DNA of 64,000 nt from Epiperipatus broadwayi (Eukaryota; Onychophora; Udeonychophora; Euonychophora; Peripatidae): assembly GCA_028023455.1 (NCBI GenBank), contig JAQFVV010006208.1, positions 9,158,963 through 9,222,962 of the forward strand. The letters run 5' to 3'. Both the position numbers and the translations under genes were made by a program. Positions 46,210-57,830 of the stretch are shown piece by piece (the stretch's first letter is position 1; each line of letters opens with the position of its first letter). The notes beneath the pieces are model-generated. The model was not told where the DNA came from. It saw nothing but the letters and a program-made list of their open reading frames with translations, and made no database searches.

Positions 46210-48060
46210 GAGTCATGCCAACTGGAAAACTAACCATCATCATTTTCAATCCCTATCCATCCATTGCAGCATGAAGTCTCTTCAAGTTTAATCCAGTTTT
46301 CCAATTTCTAGCCTTTTTTCTCCGTATCACACTAGCAAAATTCCTTATTCATCCATCTCACACGTGGTCTCTTTTTAGGTCTTTTACAATATCTTGCGAT
46401 CCAATTTAGGATTTCAACTATCCATCGTTATCATTTCTAAAAAATATGTCCAGTCCAGTTTCACTTCAATCTCTTAAGTTTTCAATGATGTCACTACTAT
46501 TTGTTTTCATTCCAAAATTGTTACTCCTAAAATACATCTCTCCACATTTTGTCGAGTGATCTGAAGTTTCTGTACTACTCCTCTGATAACTGTCTAAGTC
46601 TCATATCTATATGTAAGAACTGGTAAAACACATTTATTAAAAACCCTTCCGTTTCAAACACATAGGTCTATTTCATTTTAATATTAAGTCATTTCTACCA
46701 AAAGTACCCTACCCAAATTTAATCCTTCTTTTTCAAACACATAGGCATATTTCCTTTTAATATTAAGTCATTTCTACCAAAAGCACTCTATCCAACATTA
46801 ATTCCATGATTAATTCCATTCATCATATTTCCATCTGCACCAACAAACTGACTAAGATATTTGTTGTTGTTAACTTCTAACTCAAAATTATCAATCTTTA
46901 TTTTCTTCTTTTCAAAAATTCCAATGAACATTATTTTAGGCTTTTTAGTATTTATCTTTAGACCTATTCTCGTAATATTTCCTGAAGCATTCATTATTTG
47001 CAAAAACAACCATATCCTCTGCAAAATCTAGATGACTTAAATAATCTCCATATATTTTAACTCACTTAGCTTCATATTTTAATCCATGTAGAACATATAA
47101 AAATTTTTGGAGCTATGGAGCAATATTTTTTCTTAGTATCACTATATAATCTTATCATTACAGTTGCATTTTAATATATATTCTCACTATATGATGATAT
47201 CCTAGGTCTTTATTTTGATGATCCAATATTTTAAACATTGTTGAAATGTTTATACAATCAAATACCTTTTCATAATCTACAAATTCACAGCATAATAGCA
47301 ACTCATACTCAACGCTTTTTCTGTAACTTTTCTTAATACTTGGACGTAATCCATTGTGCTAAAATGACATTTAATTAAATCCAGTTTGTTCTTTTGATTG
47401 TTAAAATCCAATTTTCACTATAAACAAGTTGTAATTATGTTGATAAACATTTTGTATAGAACTGACAAAAGAATGATAGATCTGTAATTTCCAATATCTT
47501 CTTTATCACCTTTTTTAAATATCAATATTATAATGGTATTTTTCCAATCATTTAGTACACCATTATCATAACTTTGCCAACAATTTTTCTATTTCATCAT
47601 CTGCTTCTTCTAATATCATTATTTAAAGCTTTTCTCTTCTTCATAGACTTAATTGCATCTCTCATTTCTTCATTTAAAAGATATAGTATTTATAAGGGAT
47701 ATTTTTCTTGTTCTTTATGGCCATACAATTCTTTATAGAAGTTTTCCACACAATTCACGATATCATTTCTCATTTTAATAATAGTTCCATCTTTTTCTTC
47801 TTATTGCAGAAATAAATTCCCTTCCAATACCAAAGATGTTGTTTGACTGTTTTATTCTCTTCTATATAACTTTCCTTGCGAATTCACAATTATATTTTCT
47901 TATATCATTGTTAATTCTTTTTTCATACCCTTTTACTGAACTCTAAATATTCAATTCTTCTTAATGGATTATTTTTAAATATTTTAATACTCTTTCTTTT
48001 CTTCAAATATTGTCGTCCTAGTAGAAAATTTACTGGTCAATTGCTGCTTTTTTTTGTATC
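46210..48060 (-). pseudogene. LINE family 1, long inverted relic
   Basis: On the minus strand, from 48060 downwards: upstream RT fragments, then the AFD box region (about 47200-47280), the GLKYEAK/VKIYGDYLSHLDFAEDMVVFANN region (about 47000-47100, YADD altered to AEDM), the thumb KINTKKPKIMFIGIF (46900-47000), and the C-terminal region to about 46210. The order matches the 2.3-kb copy. Stops and frameshifts throughout. An internal duplication of about 90 bases sits at 46645-46790. Confidence 0.78.
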
Positions 48061-48094
48061 AGTTATAAGTGAAATACACCTTTATTATATACCT

Positions 48095-48480
48095 GTATCA
48101 ATATATGTAATATATAGGGTATATGAGCACAGACTTTCACGCGACCCACCACTCACCCCTCTATATCTCATATCACTGATACACTTGAACACATATATAT
48201 CGAAAAGATAAATAATCACCAATATACATATTTCATGCTAAACCAGAAATCATCAGTTGGTCCGGATTATCATCTCTACACATATAGACAATAAGTGTTC
48301 AGATATATATTAAAATAGTCAATTTTCATACTTTAATGGACAGGCTTCAATCCACTCCACACTCTAACCATCCATCGAATTGAAAATCTGATGATGGAAC
48401 GCTCAAAGGCCACCCTAAGGCTGAAATTCTCGTCACACCCATGTTGACCTAAAGTCAATCTGACCCGTCATGTAGTTATA
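48095..48480 (-). repeat. Family C repeat C7, full-length type
   Basis: Minus-strand C unit with gggtatatgagcacagactt at one end and the distal segment (caggcttcaatccactccac, gatgatggaacgctcaaag) at the other; it continues to a tgacctaaagtcaatctgac tail shared with the 54735-55115 copy. Hammerhead at 48210-48265 has CTGATGA and GAAA but a mispaired stem II (TTTCT/AGCAT). Confidence 0.8.
48210..48265 (-). ncRNA. Family C hammerhead motif, stem II damaged
   Basis: Minus strand: ACCAA, CTGATGA (48256-48250), TTTCT/AGCAT around GGTTT with two mismatches, GAAA (48234-48231), ATATGTAT, ATTGG. Confidence 0.5.
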
Positions 48481-49664
48481 GTAAAATGATTTTTAGTTTT
48501 CTGGATGTCTATGGAACTGGAAATGCAATTATTGTGTATAAACTATTCCAATAATCTTTTGCATTAATAAATACAGATTCTGGACAATATATATCTTTTG
48601 AATTTTGTAACCTATTAGCAGTTTCAGGACTTATTATTGCAACTGCTTTAGCAACAACACCGTTATTTAATTTCTTAAAACTTTATTTATTGTTCATGCA
48701 TCTAAATTTTTTTAGTTACGAAAAACTTATACCACTCATCTTCATTAGTGATAAATCCAAAGTATTGTAGCCTTTGTTTAATCATGACTGTGAATTCATT
48801 GAAATCTTGATCATTGGTGCTTTCCACGAAAGCAGTAGGAATCTAGGATTCATTAATTGATGAATGCAATAATTTTTCCCCTGGTCTGACTATTTCCGAC
48901 GTAGACAAAATAATGAGAAAACTAATTAGCTTAGACATTCAAATGAGAAAATGGGAAAAAAATTATTTACGCATTTCAAAATTACTTGTAGTATATAAAA
49001 TTAAATAAATTAACTTTCTAGTACTTTTATATTTTTGCTTTTACCAGTTTACGTAGTAGTATAATTGACAATGTAAATTTTCAACAATCTGTTGCAACAT
49101 GAAATATTAAATTTCGTAAACTTTTGTACATATCATTAACTTTAAAGATTAGGTATATTGCACCAATTTTTTTTTATTGCTTGCACGAATTTTGAATTTC
49201 TTTTTAAATGTATGTGCATGTAACTATTAATTATTATATTAACATCTCCAGCCATTTCTTACTTTATAGCAATCTTTATCAAAAACATTGAAGAGTATAA
49301 ATCTGTTCCCATGATGCACTTGGATTGAACCAATTACAGTTAAATATTGACGTATTTAAGTTAAAAATTAATTTGAAATTATATGTCAAATATGTATGAA
49401 ATTTGATATTTAAAAAAAAAAACATGACAATTATTAATAACATTAATATTTAAACTATTTAAATACTGATTGTTTGAAAAAAAAATAACAGTATTTAATA
49501 GATGTAAATTTGTTTACATATATAGAGCAAATGCCAAATATGTAAGAAATGTAATACACGTTTGGATTATCTAAACTGAATAATTTAGTCAAAATGCATT
49601 GTGGGATAGGTTTACATTACTTGTTTTTGAACTATGAATTTTTTTCCTACAATACAGGCTTTTT

Positions 49665-49975
49665 CATACCTGCACTTCTATATGTTATATATAAGGGTTT
49701 AAACTTAGATTTTCACACGACCCTCAACCATCTATGCTATCTCATACAGCTGATACACTTGATCACACACATGTCGAAAAGATAAATAATCACCAATATA
49801 CATATCTCATGCTAATCCAGCACTTATCAGTTAGTCTGGATTATCATCACACATATATACAATCAAAGCTCAACTTATATTAAAATAGCCAATCTTCTTT
49901 TTCTACAATACAGGCTTTTTCATACCTGTACTTCTATATGCAATATATAGGGGGTATGGAAAAGACTATTTCTAA
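49665..49975 (-). repeat. Family C repeat C8, degenerate
   Basis: Minus-strand C unit flanked on both sides by the same ctacaatacaggctttttca segment (49646 and 49903), which itself recurs at 41000. Its hammerhead is mutated (CTGATAA, GAGA). Confidence 0.7.
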
Positions 49976-51423
49976 AATAAAAAGTAGTTAAAGATGTAAT
50001 TTAACATCAATAGTTATGTGTGCATGTGTTTAAAATCAAATTCAAAGTTCAAACATGTATAAAAGAATTGGTATGAGTAAACTGGTGATATATGTAATCT
50101 TCAAAACTTAAAAATATGTATCAAAAATTTATAAAGTTTAATATTTCATATTCATGCTGTAATAATGGATATTTTTTTTGTCAGACACATTAATAGCTAT
50201 GCTATATGATATTGGTTGTTTAAAAGAATGATACTTGTAATTTAATTGATGTATTTTTGATAAACCTGAATTTGCATAAATCACATAACAGTCAAAACAT
50301 ACCTAACCCATATCTACAATGTCTTGCAAAGACAATCTTTACAAGAAAAAAAGAGATCTAATCTTTTATTCTGGTCTAAAGCTGATCCAATATTGTTTTG
50401 AAAGTAGATTAATAAATAATGATTTTTAAAACTTTAAAACTCCACTGCTATTAAATTATTATTTAGATAATAAACCCGCATTTGTACAAAACTAGGTGGT
50501 TTATAAACAGTTATATTTGCCTGCTTAATAAGGTTTATTTAAATTTCTACGGGTATAAAAATCTGTCTGTTATAGTCCTATGTCAGATTTCTTTGTCTAT
50601 ATTGAGATCTTAGACCATAGCAAAAGGTGGAATCCATCTTTTACTTTAGAGGTTGCCTTGACAACAGACTGTAGACTCAAGACTTGGACAAGCTTTGGCT
50701 GTTTAATTTATATTATTAAGGTTTGATAGAACAGATTACTGTTAATAAATATGGTTCTAGACCCAATTATGTTCATTCTAGGATAATCATTAAACCAAAA
50801 TTTTCTATGATCCTCACAACAATTATTAATGTTTTAGATATTAAATTTTGACCATTATTTGTTCTCACCTAGGATGCTCCAAATTAAGTCACTGTTTGTA
50901 ATAACACTTCCTATACCTTTTGAATTTTTGACAACTTAAAGCACATTCTACTATTAACTCCTTCTACCAAACTTCAGAAAAAAACAAGAGGCCATTTTTT
51001 TGTATGGTTTCTAAAGTCAATTATTTTTCAAAAGTAAAATTTTCATTTTACATTAAAAAAAAAAAAAAAAAGTTACACAAATTTATTATTGTTTTGATAT
51101 AACACAGACATTCCTAATATAAACAAACAGCTTTAAATTGCTACCAGAATTATTGGTTTTCAATGATGCCTTTTTGATAAAAAAGACAAAATTTTCAAAT
51201 GGCTGTATTTTGACCAATATGGGTCAAAATGTGGTAAAATTTCAAGTTTCACTATTACGTCTATCTATCTATCGGGTAAAAATTTAAAAAGTATCTGCCA
51301 AAATGGAGCAGCACTCACTAGGTGTCCTGCTATAAAAATACCTTGCTGAACATTATAATCAAAAATAATTTTCTTTAAAAAGAATGGGGGGGGGGACGGA
51401 CTTGTAATTAAAAATCAACTTAC

Positions 51424-51536
51424 CAAAGCCATCAAAATTCAAATTATTATTCACAACAACATCTAAAAGGTTATCTCCAATTTGTCCTGGAACTGTAATT
51501 TTGTCTCCAGATGAGTTGATAAAGGTAATATTAATT
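51424..51536 (-). CDS. FDX1: FDX1-like ferredoxin, exon encoding the N-terminal part of the 2Fe-2S domain
   Basis: Internal exon of a mitochondrial adrenodoxin-type [2Fe-2S] ferredoxin, an electron carrier from ferredoxin reductase to matrix P450s and lipoylation or Fe-S enzymes. On the minus strand the acceptor reads ttattcttgtag and the donor is GTAAGT. The exon is 113 nt: one base completing a codon, 37 codons, then one base. It encodes INITFINSSGDKITVPG followed by IGDNLLDVVVNNN and NFDGF, the beta-grasp start of the adrenodoxin family. The DVV and DGFG wording is closer to FDX1 than to FDX2. The preceding intron is phase 2 and the following one phase 1, which matches the next exon at 34091-34223. 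The upstream exon with the start codon and targeting peptide was not found. Confidence 0.93.
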
Positions 51537-51716
51537 CTACAAGAATAAAATAAATAAATTACAATGCAATAAGCAAATATAATCTGATTTCAAAGCTTCA
51601 TTTAAATGACTGCGCTAGCTTAGAAAACTATTTAAGTTTGCTTACTACAAATTTTATTGAATTATAAAATATATAGAATATCTAAAAACAATAATGTAAT
51701 GATTACTACAAATGCG

Positions 51717-51965
51717 ATTTATTCACTCTACTTTGAACACTTTTTAGCAAAAACCTTTTATTGTATATATATGCATATACAATCTTACGTTTCGACTATC
51801 CAGCAGTCTTTTTCAGAGCAACATTTACTTTAAATTTTTTAAAAGTTAAAAAAAAAATTAAAGTAAATGTCGATCTAAAGAAGACCACAGGACAGTCAAA
51901 ACTATATGCATATATGTATAATAAAAGATTTTTGCTAAAAAGTGTTCAAAGTAGAGTGAGTAAAT
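51717..51965. repeat. Family A fold-back A5
   Basis: Inverted repeat of 249 bp with arms of about 115 bases. The left arm, read on the minus strand, has ctgaaaaagactgctggata then gtcgaaacgt, the best preserved A core (GAAAC intact). Outer arms (actctactttgaacactttt, tagcaaaaa) are not shared with other A copies. It lies just upstream of the first visible FDX1 exon, in the intron. Confidence 0.88.
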
Positions 51966-51989
51966 TACATTTATATGAGATATTAAACT

Positions 51990-52090
51990 ACTAAACATCA
52001 CATGATCACCATTTCTTATGCTTGCTCATAACTGTTATTAAGAGGCAAACCTCTCCATACAGTAGTGCCACTCAGTGCAAGCCTTACAAC
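51990..52090 (+). repeat. Family B end fragment
   Basis: ctaaacatcacatgatcacc ... cagtagtgccactcagtgca: one arm only, directly after fold-back A5. Confidence 0.8.
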
Positions 52091-52582
52091 AAAATAAAGA
52101 AAGTGATGAATATGGTAATATTAATGATTACTAAATATGATAGTTAAGCTTTACTGATGATAGGAAGAGTAACTAAGAAACAGAATGCTGAGATCAAGCA
52201 ATAACATTTGGTAGCCATCGCTTACTGTCTCTTAATACAATTTACTTCAACAAATCAACGTTATACTATATCATAAATTCTAATGAGCTCTTATGTCATA
52301 AAGAATGGTGATGATTTGTAAAATATAATTAATTATAGTTGAAATCACATTAGCGAAAAATCCAACACGCATTCATAATTATTTTTGATTATTAACATTT
52401 AAATAATAATAGTACTTAAGAACAGATATAGTTGAAACAAACATGATTTTGCGTGCGCACATAGAATAAGTTACATATCCTTAGCATGTTTAAAAAAGTT
52501 TTTTAAAATAAATTACATATAAAACGTGTAGATTTTTGTAAGACTTTTTAAATTTTTTCTTCTGCCATTAAGAAAATAATGA

Positions 52583-52583
<1 letters not shown>

Positions 52584-52653
<70 letters not shown>

Positions 52654-52680
52654 TTTTCCCCCCCCCCCCCCCCCCTCCCC
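52584..52680. repeat. Very long C homopolymer
   Basis: 70 uninterrupted C at 52584-52653, then TTTT, 18 C, T, 4 C. Shorter C or G runs occur at 9921, 21869, 42287, 51386 and 53554-53575. Exceptional in DNA this AT-rich; length and purity may be partly a sequencing or assembly effect. Confidence 0.9.
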
Positions 52681-53034
52681 CCCTCTTTTTGGGGATATTT
52701 ACTATAAAATCGGCTTTCTTTATGTAAAAAAGCAGTGTAAATTGGTTTTCTTGAATGGAAATCTATTATTCAAGTAGAAAAAAATTTTCTAAAAAGTTTT
52801 AATGCTGAGCTAAAAATTGACATAATAGCTGAAATTGTGTGGACTCCAATCGATTTTGGAACTCATATAGATTGAGATAAAAGTGATTGAGTGTACCTTA
52901 TATAACCAAAATTACAAATACCCTGATGTAAATTAATAGCATGAAGGGAAAAAAACTTTTAAGGGACAGTAACAGAAGCTGTAATCATGCTATTTCTATA
53001 GTAAAAATATCATATATAACAACTATATAAACAC

Positions 53035-53966
53035 AGTACTACTTCGAATATAAGCCGCACTTTTTATTCAAATTTTAAAGACATAAAATTAGGGTGTGGC
53101 TTAAATTCAAAGTGAATATTTTAATATCCTAATCTCCCATTCCTACTGATTGCATCTTTGCTTTACACTCTAAGCATAGTATTATATAGATCGTAGATAG
53201 CAGTTTATTTGGAGGTTCCCCATTTGCATTTTTCTTTTAATTTCTATTTAAGTAAATAAAAATGTTTATTACTTTTCAACACTCATTATAAAATCATTTT
53301 AAAATTTTTTTCCAATTTTAAAATCCTACTGCGTGCAGCAAAGTGTTTGTTTATTAAAAAGTAAACCAACCCCTTTCCACCATCTAAAAATGAAGAACTT
53401 TTTGTTAGCGTAAATGTTAAAAAAAAAAAGTATATCCAAAAAAAAAAAAAAAAAGGTAAGATGATAATTAAAAAGCAAACCAATCCCCTTCCACCATCTA
53501 AAAACAAACTGTTTGTTTATTAAAAAACGGAAAAAGACCAAAATGTTTTAAGGCCCCCCCCCCCCCCCCCCCCCCAAAAAATAAAAGCCATACTACTTTC
53601 GAAAAGTGTTCAAAAAAAAAAAAAACCGTATAGAAAATTTTTAAAAATGAAAAAAGATCGCATATAAATGTCTAAAATTTACTATATATCTTACTGTATC
53701 ATCAGCCCATGAACATGTATATTGAGGTATTTGGGGGAAATCCAGCACCATCGAGCGGTGGAGTGTATTATAACTACTAGTACCGTATTATGATTGCTGA
53801 TAGCACTTTATCCGGAATTTCCCATTCACACTTTTCTTTTAGTTTCTATTTAAGTAAATAAAAATGTTTTATTATTTTTGAATACCTATTATAAAATCAT
53901 TTATAGTTTTTTCCCTATATTCCAATTTTAAAATCCTACCGTGGCATAAATTCAAAGTAATACAGT
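53035..53966. mobile_element. Composite hAT-like element with internal duplication
   Basis: Ends cagtactacttcgaatataa and (complement) ctgtattactttgaatttat are inverted repeats. Inside, 53190-53335 and 53795-53935 are direct copies (tttctatttaagtaaataaa, ccaattttaaaatccta). A further direct pair (aaccaacccctttccaccat at 53365, aaccaatccccttccaccat at 53478) and a 22-base C run at 53554-53575 lie between. A 20.6-kb-family-like end (ccatcgagcggtggagtgta) is embedded at about 53750. Confidence 0.65.
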
Positions 53967-54369
53967 ATATATATATTAATATTTATAAGCTAAAACACAT
54001 TTTCCAGCTCATAGTTTCATGCCTTTTTCAAATGTCAAGCATTTATATTAATGTTAACCACTTATTGCAGATAGAACACTACCTAGTGTTCTGTAATGGA
54101 AGTAAAATAAAATAAAACTTGAATAAAAAAAATAGTGATTCAATAAAAGTTCAAAGAACTGAGTATAGAACAAAACAATATACAAAATAAATACAATACA
54201 CCCTATACTATTTTATATATACTATTCTTTGCTATACAATTTTCCAATCCTTTTTAATTGACCAGTTATTAACTAAATTTATTAGTTTTATAAATAGTCA
54301 TAAAATTATTTAAGGAATGATCAATATGTTTAATCTATGTCTTCTTTTTGAATCTTAAATATAATTTAA

Positions 54370-54560
54370 AGGTTTAATATTTTTTTGTAACATCTATTTT
54401 ATGTCCATATGTTAAGTAATCAATATCTAAAGCAGTTTTATCACCTTGCCTAATTGCATTGTTATGTTCTTTGATTCTTATCTCTGTTTCCCTGTATGAC
54501 CATAGTAAATCATAGTGCCATAGTCACAATTAATTTTATATATGATTCCTATTTGGTTTT
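54370..54560 (-). pseudogene. GIY-YIG endonuclease fragment of a Penelope-like element
   Basis: Minus strand: GIIYKINCDYGTMIYYGHTG, then (after a frame shift) IKEHNNAIRQGDKTAL and LTYGHKIDV. This follows the usual IYKI-x-C-x-C, YYGET, R-(I/L)-KEH and TxGHxI order; Glu of YGET is His. It lies 1.3 kb downstream of another GIY-YIG relic on the same strand, with a C-family repeat between them. Confidence 0.65.
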
Positions 54561-54734
54561 TATATTGTCTCTTATTTTATAATTACCTATTAATTTTTCT
54601 CGACTTTTATAATTTAATCATTCAATATTGGTATTTATCTATCTAATTTTTGTTATTTGTTAATGCATTATAAATTTTGGATAATATGAAAGTTTAATCC
54701 ATTTCTTATTTGAACTATTGTTACAATCATCATT

Positions 54735-55115
54735 ATAATATATAGGGTATATGAGCACAGACTTTCACATGACCCACCACCCTCCACACTATCTCATAAC
54801 ACTGATACACTTGAACACATATATGTTGAAAAGATAAATAATCACCAATATACGTATTTCATGCTAAACCAGCAATCATCAGTTGGTCCAGATTACCATC
54901 TCTACACATATATGCTATAAGTGTTCAGATATATATTAAGATAGCCAAACATCATACTTTAATGGACAGGCTTCAATCTACTCCACACTCCAACTCTTCA
55001 GCCTTCCATCCAATTGAAAATCTGATGATGGAATGCTCAAAGACCACCCTGAGACTGAGATTCTTGTCAAACCCATGTTGACCTAAGGTCAATCTGACCC
55101 CTCATGTACAGAACA
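54735..55115 (-). repeat. Family C repeat C9, full-length type
   Basis: Close relative of the 48095-48480 copy over its whole length, including the tgacctaaggtcaatctgac tail. It sits between the two minus-strand GIY-YIG relics at 54.4 and 56.0 kb. Confidence 0.82.
54845..54890 (-). ncRNA. Family C hammerhead ribozyme, well preserved
   Basis: Minus strand: ACCAA pairs with TTGGT; CTGATGA (54882-54876); stem II TGCT/AGCA around GGTTT with a U-U mismatch at the core-proximal position; GAAA (54860-54857); ATACGTAT; ATTGG. Every core residue is intact. Confidence 0.65.
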
Positions 55116-55869
55116 TAATCCATTTATCATTTTGCATAGAAATATTATTTAATCTAATTTTTTACAATTAAAAAATACATTTTTAGAGTTATATCTATAA
55201 ACTTTATAGAATTTAATAAACTGATTCTTTTGTAAATCACCACCTTTTTATCTGTATTATATTTATCACTTCCATATTTGAAATTTTTAATGAATGCCAT
55301 CTTTGGTATTCATATTTGTTGACAATTTACTAGAATAAGTAAGTTACAGTTATTATCATTATCTTTGTGAATTTTATTTTCAAATTCTACTTTTGCAAAT
55401 TTAATATTGTACATTATTATTAATTATTAAAATCGTTAAATTATTCATAGCTCTTTTATTAAAATAATAATTAAAATATCATATATAATTATATACCCAA
55501 CTTTTCACTTTTTCTTTTTAAATTATAGCTCCATGATAGCAAATATATAAAATCAACACTCCTCCTTTTTCTTTTTAAAACTTGTTTATTCAAACTATAA
55601 TTTTATTTTTACTCCATACGTTTCAATTACATTCTGTAGTCATTATCAAGTTTCCTTAAACAAAAAATAAAAAACAAAAATAAAATATTAATACATCATA
55701 AATATATATAATATTCAAATAAAACGACAATATTATTACATCGACAAATATAATTATTTACCTCCTTTCCCTACATTTAACTATTTCTTTTAAAATACCT
55801 TTATAATTTAATCCTCTTCTTATATAATTTTATTATCTATTCTCTAAATCTTTACCCATTAACATTCCT

Positions 55870-56169
55870 TTATCTTTTTTTTTTTTTTTTATCTTTATTT
55901 ATTAACATTCTATTTAATACTGGTTTATACTGATCAATATATGCTTCCTCTTTTTTTACTCTCTCTTTAAATTTTTTAACACATTCCAAGGGCCTTATAT
56001 TAAAATTTTCATGTTTAAATTCCTTTTTATGAATATATATACCAGATTTTTTATCATATAAATGCTGCCTTAGTCTAGTCTTTAATTTATTCTTTCTTGT
56101 TCCTATATAAGTCATATTTACATTACGTTTATAACAATCCATACATTTAATTATATGTACCAAATTCAT
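55870..56169 (-). pseudogene. GIY-YIG endonuclease, well-preserved Penelope-like C-terminus
   Basis: Uninterrupted frame of 99 codons: NLVHIIKCMDC, MTYIGTRKNKLKTRLRQHLY, KKEFKHENFNIRPLE, FKERVKKEEAYIDQYKPVLN. It has the VxxIxC-x2-C opening, the YIGT box, the RLRQH helix and the EE-x2-I-x3-KP-x-LN end with a candidate catalytic Glu. The least damaged coding relic of a mobile element in the window. A hammerhead-like remnant lies about 220 bases downstream at 55605-55650. No reverse transcriptase was recognised upstream. Confidence 0.68.
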
Positions 56170-57114
56170 ACAATTCTAAAATTTTTGAGTTTTTAATATT
56201 TATTTTTTACTTGAATTTAACGATTTTTGCTGAGTAGATAAATTGGGAAGAAATTACCTGTCATTTTTAGAACACTACATAATATCGTATCTATCTGCTA
56301 TTATATGTTTAGACTCTAAGCTTGGCATTTCTTCACTTGTAATTATTTTTATTATTATAAAATAAAAGATGTATGATATAATGAAACAATGTAATTTATT
56401 TCATTAAAAAAACTATACAGAAAATAAGGGGGAAATAATTTTAAATAATATACTTCTTTGCTATATTTGATATAAAAATATATTTTTAAAATGTTATTAG
56501 CAATAGCAGCAGCTATTTGTAGATGATTACAGTTAGTCTCCGTGCAGAAGGAAAAAAAGTAGTATGAACAAAAAGTTAAAAATGAGTTTTCTGATGTCTA
56601 TATAAATCAATTAATAAAACACATTTGTATTTCTCATGTTGGTCTTTTAGTTTGTTATATAGCATTTGGTATTGCTATTTTTTAATGTCTGCAATGAGCT
56701 TTATTTTGTGAAAGATTTCAATACCTTGCTTAATTGTTGTATTTCATTTATTTTATCCTGTTATATTTTCTCGTTGTAGCACATTAGAATGTTTTTGAAA
56801 TAATTTTTATAACATAAAAGGAGTTTGTCTTTCGTATAAAAACTATGCACAAGAAAAATGTTTCTAGGAAACTTGTTACCTTTCGTTCACTTTGTGTGCC
56901 CCCTTCGAAGATATATCTTTATAATATTAGATTCAAGAGTCACATCCGACAATGCTGAAAAATATGCTGATTGATCTTAAGATCTTGTCATTATATTTTT
57001 GAAACCTTATGGAGCATCCTATTATATGAAATCTTTCCAGTGTCTTTATAGTACATTGATTACATCTCCATATAATAAAACGATCACAGTAATGCTCTTG
57101 TAAACAACTAATTT

Positions 57115-57190
57115 AGATGCAGCAGTTATTATATAATGATAAAATACTCTAAAGACGCAGCAGTTAGTATATAATGATAAAATACTCTAC
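57115..57190 (+). repeat. Short tandem pair, period about 39
   Basis: gcagcagttattatataatg and gcagcagttagtatataatg, each followed by ataaaatactcta. Confidence 0.85.
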
Positions 57191-57689
57191 CTTTTAATTA
57201 GTTAAATCCAGACGAAGCCTACTGAAGATGATGCACCATAATATCTAAATCGCCATTTGTTTTTTTGATTTAAAAAATGATTCAAGATATTTAAATAGAT
57301 TTCAACTGATAACCAAGCTGCTGAAGATTTTTCTTTCGTCATTAGCTGATAAAAGGCTCAAATTTTTTTTTATCTTTAATATTATTTACTAATTCAATGT
57401 CTTTATAAATGATATCGAACATTCTATAGAACATTTTTAAAATTGGCAAAAATAGAATACTCATTACCATTCTATAAGTAACGTATTTTAAAAAATATTA
57501 AATATTATGCCTTCTAGTAAGTACACTAAAAGAAGTATTGATTTATGTTAAAATGGAAATTTCCACAGAAACAGGCTATCGTATTGTTTATTTACGAATA
57601 GAACCAAATTACACTTCCAAAATTTGAGGAATACTGTCCAATGCAACAGATGTAGTATTTCATTATGTAATTGTAGAATACATCACCCT

Positions 57690-57830
57690 CAGGCAGCCTA
57701 TTACGGCTCAAACATCACCTATTGTAGTGTCAGCCGTAAGTTAAGGCCGCTAAAACGGTATATTGATGTGCGTTGTGTGAAAAACACCATCAAGCGGTGA
57801 GGTTCAGTATACATACTATTACCTAAAAAT
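57690..57830. repeat. hAT-like end, single
   Basis: The right portion, caccatcaagcggtgaggtt through to ctattacc, is the same kind of end as at 22140-22182 and 53750. No matching left end was found. Confidence 0.4.

Larger units (their letters stand above)
34224..51423 (-). other. FDX1 intron of 17,200 bp
   Basis: Phase 1 intron, GTAAGT at 51423 and ...atcag at 34224. It contains C and B repeats, LINE families 1 and 3, a GIY-YIG relic and three fold-backs. Nothing further is seen in 34560-34973, 35131-35621, 35822-37428, 37528-37727, 38023-38929, 40561-41044, 41791-42758, 43140-43774, 48481-49664 and 49976-51423. Confidence 0.85.

Noticed and set aside
53286-53541. Two overlapping frames with repeated FLDGG-type text
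   Set aside because: They translate the duplicated 35-base repeat and A runs of the composite element.
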